Origin: Bacteroidia bacterium
Lineage (GTDB): Bacteria; Bacteroidota; Bacteroidia; B-17B0; Aurantibacillaceae
Direction of reading: 5' to 3'
Assembly: GCA_016787705.1 (NCBI GenBank)
Contig: JAEUTP010000015.1
Span: 1 to 64,000, forward strand
Length of the DNA: 64,000 nt
A program made the translations under genes and the position numbers. Each line of letters starts with the position of its first letter. Positions within the stretch are counted from its first letter, which is position 1. Under the pieces are notes generated by a model that searched no databases, had not been told where the DNA came from, and saw nothing but the letters and a program-made list of their open reading frames with translations. This document shows positions 8,788-17,429 of the stretch, one piece after another.

Positions 8788-10125
8788 TTATCTTCTGATT
8801 AAGTTTAATCTATCGTAATGACTAACGTCAACAAACTTTTTACTTCTTGCAATTTCTAAAAACTCATGTTTAAAGTGACGGATAGCCGCTGCCACAGGCC
8901 ATGCTGCCGCTTCGCCCAATGGGCAAATAGTTTTTCCTTCTATTTTACTTTGAATGTCCCAAAGCAATTCAACATCTTTTTCTTCTGCAGTGCCGTTCAA
9001 AAATTTCTTCAGTATTTTTTCCATCCATCCTGTTCCTTCACGGCAAGGTGAACATTGTCCACAGCTTTCGTGATGATAAAAGCGCGTAAATGTGAATAGG
9101 TTTTTTACAATGCTGGTGTCTTCATCCATTACAATAAACCCGCCTGAACCTAACATGGTGCCTGTTTGAAATCCACCATCTGCAAGACTTTCATAAGTCA
9201 TTAAACGTGGTTCGCCTTTTGCAGTTTTTAAAATTAATTCGGTTGGAAGAATTGGCACCGAAGATCCACCGGCAACAACTGCTTTCATTTTTTTGCCGTT
9301 ACGAATACCGCCACAATATTCTTCGCTATAAATAAATTCTTCTACAGGAATTCCTAATTCAATTTCATAAACACCTGGTTTATTAATGTGGCCTGATGCA
9401 GAAATTAATTTTGTACCCGTTGATTTACCGATACCGATCTTTGCATACTCTTCGCCACCCATCATAACAATCGGGCAAACAGCAGCAATAGTTTCAACGT
9501 TATTTACAACAGTTGGACAACCCCACAAACCTGCAACCGCCGGAAATGGTGGTTTGATGCGTGGATTACCCCGTTTGCCTTCCAATGATTCTAATAATGC
9601 TGTTTCTTCGCCACAGATATAAGCACCGCCACCAACTTGTACATAACAATCGTGCGAGAAATTAGTACCTAAAATGTTTTGTCCTAATAACCCTGCTGCA
9701 TAAGCTTCGCGAATGGCATTTTCAACAATACGTGCCACATAAAAATACTCACCGCGAATATAAATGTAAGATGCTTTTGCACCTAATGCATACGAAGAAG
9801 TGATCATGCCTTCAATCAACGCATGCGGAATCTTCTCCATCAAATAACGATCCTTGAACGTTCCCGGTTCTGATTCATCAGCATTGCAAACCAAATAGCG
9901 AGGCACACCTTCAGGCTTTGCTAAAAAGCTCCATTTCATCCCTGTTGGGAAACCCGCGCCACCACGGCCACGCAAGCCGGATTTTTTTACTTCATCAGTA
10001 ACCTGGTCAGGCGTCATTGTTTTTAATGCTTTCTCAACGGAAGCGTAACCTCCGTGACGACGATAAACTTCAAGGGTTTCTATGCCGTGAACTTTGTCGT
10101 TATGTATTAATAATTTTTTGCCCAT
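8788..10125 (-). CDS. nuoF: NADH-quinone oxidoreductase subunit F
   Basis: This 445-aa flavoprotein oxidises NADH. Visible motifs are the NADH/FMN glycine-rich segment GLRGRGGAGFPTG, the FMN-contact CGEETALLESLEG and the N3 [4Fe-4S] ligands (C355, C358, C361 in SCGQCSPCREGT, plus C401). I chose the ATG at 10125 because the in-frame GTG at 10134 lies inside the GC-rich palindromic repeat that fills the nuoE-nuoF gap. Starting there would add only three repeat-encoded residues. The gene order and length are standard. Confidence 0.96.
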   Translation of the reverse strand: MGKKLLIHNDKVHGIETLEVYRRHGGYASVEKALKTMTPDQVTDEVKKSGLRGRGGAGFPTGMKWSFLAKPEGVPRYLVCNADESEPGTFKDRYLMEKIPHALIEGMITSSYALGAKASYIYIRGEYFYVARIVENAIREAYAAGLLGQNILGTNFSHDCYVQVGGGAYICGEETALLESLEGKRGNPRIKPPFPAVAGLWGCPTVVNNVETIAAVCPIVMMGGEEYAKIGIGKSTGTKLISASGHINKPGVYEIELGIPVEEFIYSEEYCGGIRNGKKMKAVVAGGSSVPILPTELILKTAKGEPRLMTYESLADGGFQTGTMLGSGGFIVMDEDTSIVKNLFTFTRFYHHESCGQCSPCREGTGWMEKILKKFLNGTAEEKDVELLWDIQSKIEGKTICPLGEAAAWPVAAAIRHFKHEFLEIARSKKFVDVSHYDRLNLIRR

Positions 10126-10130
10126 AAGCC

Positions 10131-10166
10131 TCACCCCCCGCCCTCTCCAGTGGAGAGGGGGCCGGG
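10131..10166. repeat. GC-rich palindromic repeat between nuoE and nuoF
   Basis: CCCTCTCC (10141-10148) and GGAGAGGG (10152-10159) form an 8-bp stem with a 3-nt loop, flanked by C-rich and G-rich arms that extend it imperfectly. It is strikingly G+C-rich in this A+T-rich genome and fills almost the whole 48-nt gap, ending 5 nt from the nuoF ATG. From memory, such TCTCC/GGAGA palindromes are scattered in Bacteroidota intergenic DNA. I infer it is an inserted repeat unit. Confidence 0.7.
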
Positions 10167-10173
10167 ATTTGTT

Positions 10174-10755
10174 TTATAATGTGTTCTTATAATCTAAGTC
10201 CGTATAGCTTCTTAATTTTCCTTCTTGTTTATAATCTGCTAAAATTTTATCTACTTTTTCGTAAGTTAAATTTTCGTGGTAGCTTGCTCCGCATTGCAGC
10301 ATTGGTGCTGTACCGCATGAACCCAAGCACTCTGCCACTTTTAAAGTAAACATGCCATCGCTTGATGTTTCGCCCACTTTAATGTTTAATTTTTTCTCAA
10401 TGTATTTTACAATATCTTCTGCGCCGTTTAACCAGCAAGAGCTTGTTTGACAAACTTCTAACACACATTTACCAACCGGTTTTAAATTGTACATGGTGTA
10501 AAACGATGCTACTTCAAACACTTCAATAGGTTTTATTTTTAAGATAGAAGCAACGTAATCCATAACTTCAGGGCTTAACCAGCCATTGAACTCTGCCTGG
10601 GCCACATGCAAAACTGGTAGCAATGCAGATTTTTGTTTTCCTTCGGGATAATGCGAAATAATTGTTTGAACAGTTTTCATAGCCTCTTCGCTGAATTTTA
10701 TTTCGGCGCGTTTGGCTTTATCAAAAGTTTGTGTTCCGTGTAATTGTGCTCCCAT
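10174..10755 (-). CDS. nuoE: NADH-quinone oxidoreductase subunit E
   Basis: The 193-aa thioredoxin-fold subunit binds the off-pathway [2Fe-2S] cluster N1a. The four ligands are visible as C102, C107 (VCQTSSC) and C143, C147 (ECLGSCG). An N-terminal helical domain with the family text YPEGKQKSALLPVLHVAQ precedes it. It partners with NuoF in the NADH-oxidising tip of complex I. Confidence 0.96.
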   Translation of the reverse strand: MGAQLHGTQTFDKAKRAEIKFSEEAMKTVQTIISHYPEGKQKSALLPVLHVAQAEFNGWLSPEVMDYVASILKIKPIEVFEVASFYTMYNLKPVGKCVLEVCQTSSCWLNGAEDIVKYIEKKLNIKVGETSSDGMFTLKVAECLGSCGTAPMLQCGASYHENLTYEKVDKILADYKQEGKLRSYTDLDYKNTL

Positions 10756-10850
10756 TTATACTAAATTTTAAATTAAAAATTAAAGATGAAAAATTTCGTT
10801 ATCCTTAATTTTAAAATTCATAATATTTAATTTATAATTTTTAATTCTGT
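10756..10850. repeat. A+T-rich inverted repeats between nuoD and nuoE
   Basis: This 95-nt gap is built from AATTAAAAATTAAA on one side and its inverted counterpart (TTTATAATTTTTAATT) on the other, with a further TTAATTTTAAAATT word between. It is the longest gap of the operon. No Bacteroidota-type -7 element stands out, so I treat it as a repeat, not an internal promoter. Confidence 0.45.
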
Positions 10851-12065
10851 TTATGCGTCTAGTTCGCCTGCTATCACATTCATGCTACTCATGGTGATGA
10901 TCGCATCTGAAAGCATAATGCCTTTTACCATTTCAGGATAAGCCTGGTAGTAAATAAAGCACGGTCTTCTAAAATGCAAACGGTATGGTGTTCTTCCGCC
11001 ATCACTCACTAAATAAAATCCTAATTCACCGTTACCACCTTCAACACTATGGTATACTTCACCTTTAGGAACTTCAGTTTCTCCCATCACAATTTTAAAG
11101 TGGTAGATCAAAGCTTCCATGTTATTGTAAACTTCTTCTTTTGGCGGTAAATAAAATTCAGGAATATCTGCGTGGAAGGGCTCATCCTTAGGCATATTTT
11201 TAATTGCCTGCTCAATTATCTTTAAGCTTTGCCACATTTCTTCCTGGCGCACCATAAAACGATCATAAGTATCACCCGCGGTACCAACAGGAATAATAAA
11301 TTCAAAATCCTGGTAAGATGAGTATGGTGTTGCAACTCGCACATCATAATCTACGCCCGCCGCACGAAGGTTTGGTCCGGTAAAACTATAATCCAATGCC
11401 ATCTTAGCAGAAATAGGACCACAGTTAACTGTACGGTCCATGAAAATTTTATTGCGCTCTAATAAATTGGCGAACTCTTTTAATGCTTTTGGATATTCTT
11501 TTACAAAATTGTGAATTTGATCCCAGGTAGATTTGCTCCACTCTCTTTCAAAACCGCCAATACGACCAATGTTGGTTGTTAAGCGGGCACCACAAATACT
11601 TTCGTAGATATCATAAATTTTTTCACGCCACTGAAAAATATATAAGAAACCAGTCATAGCACCGGTATCAACACCAATAACAGAGTTGCATATTAAATGA
11701 TCGGCAATACGTGCCAACTCCATAATAATAACGCGCATATAATCTACACGTTTGGGAACCTGGCATTTAATCAATTTTTCGACAGTCATGTGCCAGCCAA
11801 TATTATTAATTGGCGAAGAGCAATAATTTAAACGATCGGTAATTGGTGTAATTTGATTGTACGGACGGCGCTCTGCTAATTTTTCAAACGCACGGTGAAT
11901 ATATCCAACAGTTGGTTCTGCCTCGTGGATAATTTCTCCATCCATTTTTAAAATGTTTTGGAAGATACCGTGTGTTGCAGGATGTGTAGGCCCAAGATTA
12001 AGAATGGAATATTCTTTTTCGATGGTGTCTTCAGATTCCGGAATAATATTTTCTTTTTTGCTCAT
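10851..12065 (-). CDS. nuoD: NADH-quinone oxidoreductase subunit D
   Basis: The 404-aa protein is the 49-kDa subunit that forms the quinone site with NuoB. It contains the N-terminal HPATHGIFQNILKMDGE motif, with the histidine and threonine lining the quinone head-group pocket, and DRLNYCSSPINN. The C-terminus GELDA lacks the Ni-Fe ligands of related hydrogenases, as expected. NuoC and NuoD are separate genes here, unlike the fused form of E. coli. Confidence 0.97.
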   Translation of the reverse strand: MSKKENIIPESEDTIEKEYSILNLGPTHPATHGIFQNILKMDGEIIHEAEPTVGYIHRAFEKLAERRPYNQITPITDRLNYCSSPINNIGWHMTVEKLIKCQVPKRVDYMRVIIMELARIADHLICNSVIGVDTGAMTGFLYIFQWREKIYDIYESICGARLTTNIGRIGGFEREWSKSTWDQIHNFVKEYPKALKEFANLLERNKIFMDRTVNCGPISAKMALDYSFTGPNLRAAGVDYDVRVATPYSSYQDFEFIIPVGTAGDTYDRFMVRQEEMWQSLKIIEQAIKNMPKDEPFHADIPEFYLPPKEEVYNNMEALIYHFKIVMGETEVPKGEVYHSVEGGNGELGFYLVSDGGRTPYRLHFRRPCFIYYQAYPEMVKGIMLSDAIITMSSMNVIAGELDA

Positions 12066-12140
12066 CTTATTTCAAGTCAAAATTTATAATTCAAAATTTA
12101 AAAGTCTTATTAATTTTAAATTATTCATTCTTAATTCGTT
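12066..12140. repeat. A+T-rich inverted-repeat spacer between nuoC and nuoD
   Basis: The 75-nt gap again contains AAAATTTATAATTCAAAATTT facing TTAATTTTAAATTATTC, an imperfect inverted repeat of the same kind as at the B/A, E/D and L/K junctions. Function is unknown. Confidence 0.4.
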
Positions 12141-12641
12141 TTATCGTCCAAACATTTTATCACTCTTATCATCACGCGTCTGATCTTCTAAAGGATATTC
12201 TTTTCTCATCGGGAAAATATCCATCTCATCTACATTTAAAATGCGTTTTAATTTTGGATGTCCTTTAAATCTCACACCGTAAAAATCAAAGGTCTCACGC
12301 TCCATCCAGTTAGCACCGGGCCAAATATCAGTAGCAGTAGGAATTTCGGGTTTATTTATATCAAAGAATACGCGTACTCTTACACGGTAATTTTTTATCA
12401 TATTATGTAAATGATAAATTACGCCTAACTGTTTTTCATCTTCTGTTTGAAAACCTGTAAGGTCAGTCAAAAAATGAAAATTCATTTCTTCATCCTCCTT
12501 TAAAAAAGATAATACATCATGAATGATCTCTTTTTTAATAGTAAAAGCAGGAAAATCATACGCAATATCCGACGCTTCAATTGCATCAGGAAATTTAGCG
12601 CTGATCTTCTCAGTTAATTTTTTAAAAAGCTCTTCGTTCAT
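12141..12641 (-). CDS. nuoC: NADH-quinone oxidoreductase subunit C
   Basis: This 166-aa product of the 30-kDa subunit family has the characteristic WMERETFDFYGVRFKGHP stretch and the C-terminal YPLEDQTRDD. It scaffolds NuoD and NuoB in the hydrophilic arm. It is encoded 7 nt after nuoB. Confidence 0.95.
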   Translation of the reverse strand: MNEELFKKLTEKISAKFPDAIEASDIAYDFPAFTIKKEIIHDVLSFLKEDEEMNFHFLTDLTGFQTEDEKQLGVIYHLHNMIKNYRVRVRVFFDINKPEIPTATDIWPGANWMERETFDFYGVRFKGHPKLKRILNVDEMDIFPMRKEYPLEDQTRDDKSDKMFGR

Positions 12642-12648
12642 ATAAAAA

Positions 12649-13212
12649 TTATTCTAAACCGTAACTGTTAAGCAAGCGTTTGTATTCATCTGAATTTCTT
12701 CTTCTGAACGATTCGTTCTTGGCCAATTCCTGAATCTTTAAAATCCCTTCAATGATCTGTTCAGGACGTGGTGGGCAACCCGGCACATATACATCCACAG
12801 GAATAATTCTATCAATACCCTGCAAAACAGAGTAAGTATCAAAAATACCACCACTGCTGGCACAAGCACCAACCGATAATACCCATTTTGGCTCAGCCAT
12901 TTGATCGTAAACCTGGCGTAACGTTGGCCCCATTTTTTTAGCAATGGTGCCCATTACCATTAAAAGATCGGCCTGGCGTGGCGAAAAGCTTAAACGTTCA
13001 GCACCAAAACGGCCCAAGTCGTAATTTGAGGCCATTGTAGCCATAAATTCAATACCACAGCAAGATGTTGCAAATGGCAATGGCCATAAAGAGTTGGCAC
13101 GTGCCAAACCAATAACATCTTCTAATTTAGAAGCGAAGAAACCTGGCCCTTCAAGCCCTTCGGGGCTTTTGGCGATCTCCAGTTTTGTTCTTTTTTTAAT
13201 TTCTTTACTCAT
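12649..13212 (-). CDS. nuoB: NADH-quinone oxidoreductase subunit B
   Basis: The 187-aa subunit holds the terminal [4Fe-4S] cluster N2. The unusual tandem cysteines C51-C52 (SCCGIEF), C117 (VGACASSGG) and C146 (PGCPPRPE) are all present. It hands electrons to quinone at the NuoB/NuoD interface. It is the second gene of the operon, 72 nt after nuoA. Confidence 0.97.
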   Translation of the reverse strand: MSKEIKKRTKLEIAKSPEGLEGPGFFASKLEDVIGLARANSLWPLPFATSCCGIEFMATMASNYDLGRFGAERLSFSPRQADLLMVMGTIAKKMGPTLRQVYDQMAEPKWVLSVGACASSGGIFDTYSVLQGIDRIIPVDVYVPGCPPRPEQIIEGILKIQELAKNESFRRRNSDEYKRLLNSYGLE

Positions 13213-13284
13213 TATCTTTTGTATTATAGATTATAAATTAAAAATTAAAAATTTTACATCTATAATTTTTAATCTATAATTAAT
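13213..13284. repeat. A+T-rich inverted repeat between nuoA and nuoB
   Basis: ATTATAGATTATAAATTAAAAATT at the left faces AATTTTTAATCTATAATT at the right, an inverted repeat of about 18 nt that fills the spacer. The nuoA-nuoB mRNA could form a strong A-U hairpin here. Confidence 0.5.
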
Positions 13285-13659
13285 TTATTCTTCCCACTTC
13301 AACGCTTTTTTTGAAAGCATGTAATAAAATCCAACCAACAATAATGCTATAAAGCTAAAAACCTCAATAACACCAAGCATTCCCAACTCTTTAAAATTTA
13401 CCGCCCATGGGTACATGAAGATCACTTCAATATCAAAAAGAACAAATAAAATGGCCACCAAAAAATATTTGATAGAGAATGGTAAACGCGCATTACCCTG
13501 CGATTCAATACCACACTCAAACGAATCGAGCTTAATTTTTGTTTTACGTTTAGGGCCCAAAAGATGAGTGGCGACAATAGTTGTAACCACAAAACCCATA
13601 GCCACTAAAAACATCAATACAATAGGAATATACGCGGTAGGTGAAGTATCGGTAGTCAT
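13285..13659 (-). CDS. nuoA: NADH-quinone oxidoreductase subunit A
   Basis: The 124-aa protein has three transmembrane helices and the family loop SFECGIESQGNARLPFSIKY followed by the acidic helix FVLFDIEVIFMYPW. It is the first gene of the complex I operon. The 93 nt between it and the upstream T9SS protein gene must contain the operon promoter or be read through. I could not find a clean TAnnTTTG element there. Confidence 0.96.
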   Translation of the reverse strand: MTTDTSPTAYIPIVLMFLVAMGFVVTTIVATHLLGPKRKTKIKLDSFECGIESQGNARLPFSIKYFLVAILFVLFDIEVIFMYPWAVNFKELGMLGVIEVFSFIALLLVGFYYMLSKKALKWEE

Positions 13660-13752
13660 AAAGCTTTATTGTTTTAGACTGTAAGATTAACGATTTTTAT
13701 ATAAATCATCAAACAATTCTGTCTAAAAAACAAGATTTATTTAGAGGTAATT

Positions 13753-16700
13753 TTATTGTTTGAGGAACTTGTAAACAGCCTGTTTATTTCCCTGCTTTAA
13801 ATTTAAAAAATAAACGCCGCTCGAGAGGCTGTTTGTAGCAATTTTAGCCTCTTTCCCGGTGTTTAATTTTATCTGTGACCTAAAAACAATTTGTCCTAAA
13901 TTGTTTTGGATCTCATAATTGGCCTCATCTAAAAGCTCGCTTGTAAAAGTTAGTTTTAGTTCGTCTTTTACGGGATTTGGACCAATTATTATATTTGAAA
14001 AAACCGTCGCAAATTCATTAAGGCCCGATACCGTTATTTGAAGAGGTGCAGAAGATGTAAGACAATTGCCGTTAGCTGCCCAAACGCTATAATAGCCATC
14101 TGTTAGCGGCACATATGTATTTGATGTAGCGCCCGCAATTGGGCTTCCGTTTAAATACCATTGATAGCTAAGCGCTATAATTGTAGTGCTTAAGTACCCG
14201 GGCATGGCAACAACAGTAGGCGTTTGCGGTGGTGCATTTACAAACAGCGTTGAACTGCCTGTAGTATTGCAGGCTCCAAGAGATGCTGTAAAATTATATA
14301 CAGCATCGGCTGTATTGGATACTGCAATTGCAAGGCCCTGCTGACCGGTATCCCAATTAACAAGAGTAGCGTTTGTGTTTACACTAATATTGCCTGTTTG
14401 ACCAATACACACCGAAGCAGAAAGTGGCGTAACTGTTGGTATATTTACAATAGATACCGTTCCAAAATAAGGCGCGCTTGGCCCGTTGGCATTGGTTGAC
14501 ACAAGTGCAACGGTATAAATGCCTGTTGCTGTATAAGTTATCACTGGGTTTTGGGATGTAGAAGCAGAAGGGTTTCCACCCGGGAAATTCCAGCTCCAAG
14601 ACGTAGGTGAGTTTGCAGAAAGATCGTTGAACTGTAATGCTGTATTTACACATCCCGGCGAGAACAAATTATTAAAAGCCGCAAATGGCGCTGACGTTGG
14701 ATTGCTGTAAAGATCACTTTCCCACACACCCCTGGCATAAGTTGCTGCTCTTAGCTTACCTGTTGGATAATAAATTTCCATATCATTTACTACTATATTT
14801 GGAAGCCCCGTCATATATGGAATCCATGATGGCATACTTCCCTCACGGTAATAAACGCCAACATCAGTGCCAATATACAATGCCTGAGGCGAATTTTTTG
14901 TATAAACGATACAATTGGCTGGGATATTTGGCAGACCTGCTGAATAGTTGTTCCAGGTTGCGCCACCGTCATTAGAAGAAAATACTTTTACTCCAGCCAA
15001 ATAACCCGAAACTGTTACATAGATTTGGTTAGGATTTAAATTATCCATAGCCAGGTCGGTTATTTGATTAGTGCCTATAGGCAAACCGGTTGAAATATTT
15101 GACCAGGTTGTTCCGCCATTGGATGTTCGCCAGATACCCCCTGGCGCCGTTGCATAAATATAATTTGGGTTGGATGGTGATACTTTTATCTCATCCAACG
15201 TAGCACCAATATTACCAAGCTGTGCCCAAGTGGTGCCCTGGTTTGTAGATTTATAAACGTGCTGATAACCGCAATAAAAAGTATTTTGAGTTTGCGGATC
15301 TTGTACAATTGGCGCCACCCAAGCTGCCGAGCCGGTTAAGCCATTAACAATATTTACCCACGAAGCACCTCCATTGGTAGATCTTTGAAAATCGCCATTA
15401 ACATACGAGGCAATAATCAAATTATTATTATTCCAATCAATAAAACAATCCATTCCGTCGCCGCCATATATCTGGTTCCATGTAGTACCGTTTGACAAGT
15501 TAGTGCCGTTATCCTGGTGGCCGGTGACTATTCGCGCTGGGTTATTGGTTGATTGGCCCATTTTATATATCTGTGCAATATTCATGTTACCGTTTATGGT
15601 TGTCCAGGTAGCGCCGCTATTAGACGTGCGGGCAATGCCACCATCAGTACCTAAATAACACGTAGTACCCGTAGTATACTTCACACAGTGCAGATCAGCA
15701 TGTACATAGGGCTTGCCGCCGCCGCCATACCAGTGTGTGTTCAGCGTCCAACTAGTACCTCCATTAACAGATTTCCAAGTATTAACACCTCCAACCGTTA
15801 TTTCATTTGCATTGGCAGGTGATGCATCAATTGCAATATCATACCAGGCCTGGCCGCCAACATCATTACCTGTAGTACTCCAACCCATAATGTTTGGGCT
15901 TGAGCTCATGAGTGTCCACGATGAACCGGTATTTGTAGAGCGGTAAAGCCCTCCAAAACCATTATTTGTAGAGCCTACCATGATATAAACGTAACTATTA
16001 TTGGCCGGCGTAACAGCTAAAGAAAGGCGGGAGCTGCTAAAAGAACTTGAGATGCTTACGCCTGTGAATGAAGCGCCGCCGTTTGTAGACCTTACAAACC
16101 CACCATTTGTAACAGCGTATACTGTTGTAGTATCGCCTGGCCTGTACTCAGCGTCAACATAACCACCGTTTGCTGTTAAACTCCAGGTATTACCGGCATC
16201 TAATGAGCGGAAAATCCCTACACTTGTTGCAGCAATTAATGTATTTGGGTTTAAAGGATTGATTAATAAACGATAGATCCTCCGAAGCTGCGAGGTTTGC
16301 CAGGATAAACCGGTTGTACCCCATGTTAAACCACCATCGCCTGATCTTAAGATTCCTGTGGAGTGTGTATCCCCGGCATCCTTATCGCCAGTTGCAACAT
16401 AAATAATGTTCGTATTAAAGGGGTCAATTGCAATATCTGAAATACCACAGGAAGCAAACTGGTCGGTGGTTGTAGTATAACTAACCCCGCTATTATTACT
16501 CATCCAAAATCCACCGGCAGCAGTACCAACATAAATAGTATTAGGATCACCCGGTTTGATTTGAATTGTTTGGATTCTTCCAGCATCACCATTTACAGGT
16601 GAGCCAAACGGCCCTAATGGTACCCAGTTAGCAGTAGTGGCACTAACTACGGCACTACTTAAAGTTTTTTGAGAAGGATTTTCTTCCAGGTGTTTTTTGT

Positions 16701-16959
16701 ATTGCTCGAAGGCATACCCACGCGATGCAAAACGCATATTACCTGTTGGGTACACACGGGGTTCTATGAACCACTGCCAGCGGCGAAAAGCCTTATATCC
16801 TTTTCCTCGTTCATAAGGCCTATCTTTCCAGTAACTATCAAATTCTTTTACTATATCATAAAAATTTGCGTTAGAGTCATTCATCATTTCTGTCCATTTT
16901 TGACCAAAAATGCTGTTACAAAAAACTATAATTGCAAAAAAAGATATAAATTTTTTCAT
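13753..16959 (-). CDS. Large secreted beta-propeller (BNR/sortilin-like) protein with PKD and T9SS sorting domains
   Basis: The 1068-aa protein begins with a signal peptide (residues 1-19). Residues about 100-770 are many repeats ending in words like SxNGGATW and GDGGLTW, the Asp-box/BNR blades of VPS10/sortilin-like propellers. A PKD-type domain follows (SWSWNFPGGNPSASTSQNP), then Ig-like text. The final 75 residues form a T9SS type A sorting domain: GPNPVKDELKLTF, then SSGVYFLNLKQG, with a Lys-rich end. It should be exported through the outer membrane and anchored or released. The ligand or substrate is unknown; no glycosidase catalytic motif was recognised. It stands alone upstream of nuoA on the same strand. 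Confidence 0.85.
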   Translation of the reverse strand: MKKFISFFAIIVFCNSIFGQKWTEMMNDSNANFYDIVKEFDSYWKDRPYERGKGYKAFRRWQWFIEPRVYPTGNMRFASRGYAFEQYKKHLEENPSQKTLSSAVVSATTANWVPLGPFGSPVNGDAGRIQTIQIKPGDPNTIYVGTAAGGFWMSNNSGVSYTTTTDQFASCGISDIAIDPFNTNIIYVATGDKDAGDTHSTGILRSGDGGLTWGTTGLSWQTSQLRRIYRLLINPLNPNTLIAATSVGIFRSLDAGNTWSLTANGGYVDAEYRPGDTTTVYAVTNGGFVRSTNGGASFTGVSISSSFSSSRLSLAVTPANNSYVYIMVGSTNNGFGGLYRSTNTGSSWTLMSSSPNIMGWSTTGNDVGGQAWYDIAIDASPANANEITVGGVNTWKSVNGGTSWTLNTHWYGGGGKPYVHADLHCVKYTTGTTCYLGTDGGIARTSNSGATWTTINGNMNIAQIYKMGQSTNNPARIVTGHQDNGTNLSNGTTWNQIYGGDGMDCFIDWNNNNLIIASYVNGDFQRSTNGGASWVNIVNGLTGSAAWVAPIVQDPQTQNTFYCGYQHVYKSTNQGTTWAQLGNIGATLDEIKVSPSNPNYIYATAPGGIWRTSNGGTTWSNISTGLPIGTNQITDLAMDNLNPNQIYVTVSGYLAGVKVFSSNDGGATWNNYSAGLPNIPANCIVYTKNSPQALYIGTDVGVYYREGSMPSWIPYMTGLPNIVVNDMEIYYPTGKLRAATYARGVWESDLYSNPTSAPFAAFNNLFSPGCVNTALQFNDLSANSPTSWSWNFPGGNPSASTSQNPVITYTATGIYTVALVSTNANGPSAPYFGTVSIVNIPTVTPLSASVCIGQTGNISVNTNATLVNWDTGQQGLAIAVSNTADAVYNFTASLGACNTTGSSTLFVNAPPQTPTVVAMPGYLSTTIIALSYQWYLNGSPIAGATSNTYVPLTDGYYSVWAANGNCLTSSAPLQITVSGLNEFATVFSNIIIGPNPVKDELKLTFTSELLDEANYEIQNNLGQIVFRSQIKLNTGKEAKIATNSLSSGVYFLNLKQGNKQAVYKFLKQ

Positions 16960-17115
16960 GTTTAACCCTAAATAAATAATTGAGAAAATAAAGTTAAGCT
17001 ATTAAAGTTAAACATCACATTCTTGATCGCAAAATTGCGCTGTTTATGGACGAAAAGGTTAATTTATCCGCTAAATAATCTTTTTTTTGCTCTTTGGGCC
17101 AAATTGTATGTTTAT

Positions 17116-17146
17116 TTTGCTTTTCATTCAATATTTAATACCTTTG
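17116..17146 (+). promoter_or_regulatory. Bacteroidota-type promoter of tatA
   Basis: TTTG at 17116-17119 and TACCTTTG at 17139-17146 match the -33 (TTTG) and -7 (TAnnTTTG) elements of Bacteroidota sigma-ABfr promoters with exactly 19 nt between them. The tatA ATG lies 18 nt after the -7 box, leaving a very short leader. Confidence 0.7.
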
Positions 17147-17164
17147 TGGTCAATAATTTAAAAC

Positions 17165-17356
17165 ATGACACCAACTTTCATTTTAGGTATTTTAGGGGGC
17201 TTAGGCGCTCCGGAAATCATTATCATTTTAGTAATCGTTTTATTAATGTTTGGCGGCAAAAAAATTCCGGAATTAATGAAAGGTCTTGGCAGAGGTATAA
17301 AAGATTTTAAAGATGCCAGCAAAGGAACCGATAGCTCTGAAATAGAGAAAAAATAA
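17165..17356 (+). CDS. tatA: Sec-independent protein translocase subunit TatA/E
   Basis: The 63-aa protein has one N-terminal transmembrane helix ([16 protein letters not shown]), the FGGKKIPE hinge and an amphipathic helix ([15 protein letters not shown]) followed by a short charged tail, the TatA layout. It would oligomerise to form the pore for folded, twin-arginine cargo. TatC is not in the window. A consensus promoter sits directly upstream and a hairpin terminator directly downstream, so it appears monocistronic. Confidence 0.93.
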   Translation: MTPTFILGILGGLGAPEIIIILVIVLLMFGGKKIPELMKGLGRGIKDFKDASKGTDSSEIEKK

Positions 17357-17375
17357 TTTATTTATGTGTAGATTT

Positions 17376-17412
17376 AAAGCGTTATTCAAACAAGAGTAAC
17401 GCTTTTGTTGTT
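17376..17412 (+). terminator. Rho-independent terminator after tatA
   Basis: AAAGCGTTA (17376-17384) pairs perfectly with TAACGCTTT (17397-17405) across a 12-nt loop, followed by TGTTGTTTTT. It lies between tatA and the gatA start at 17430. Confidence 0.7.
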
Positions 17413-17429
17413 TTTAAAAACCCAATTAC

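Noticed and set aside
10756..10850. The 95-nt nuoD-nuoE gap as an internal promoter.
   Set aside because: No TAnnTTTG element with a correctly spaced TTTG could be found; inverted-repeat structure explains it better.
13753..16959. Periodic repeated DNA inside this gene looked like a tandem array.
   Set aside because: The period follows propeller blades at the protein level; copies are divergent in DNA, so this is not a CRISPR array or satellite.
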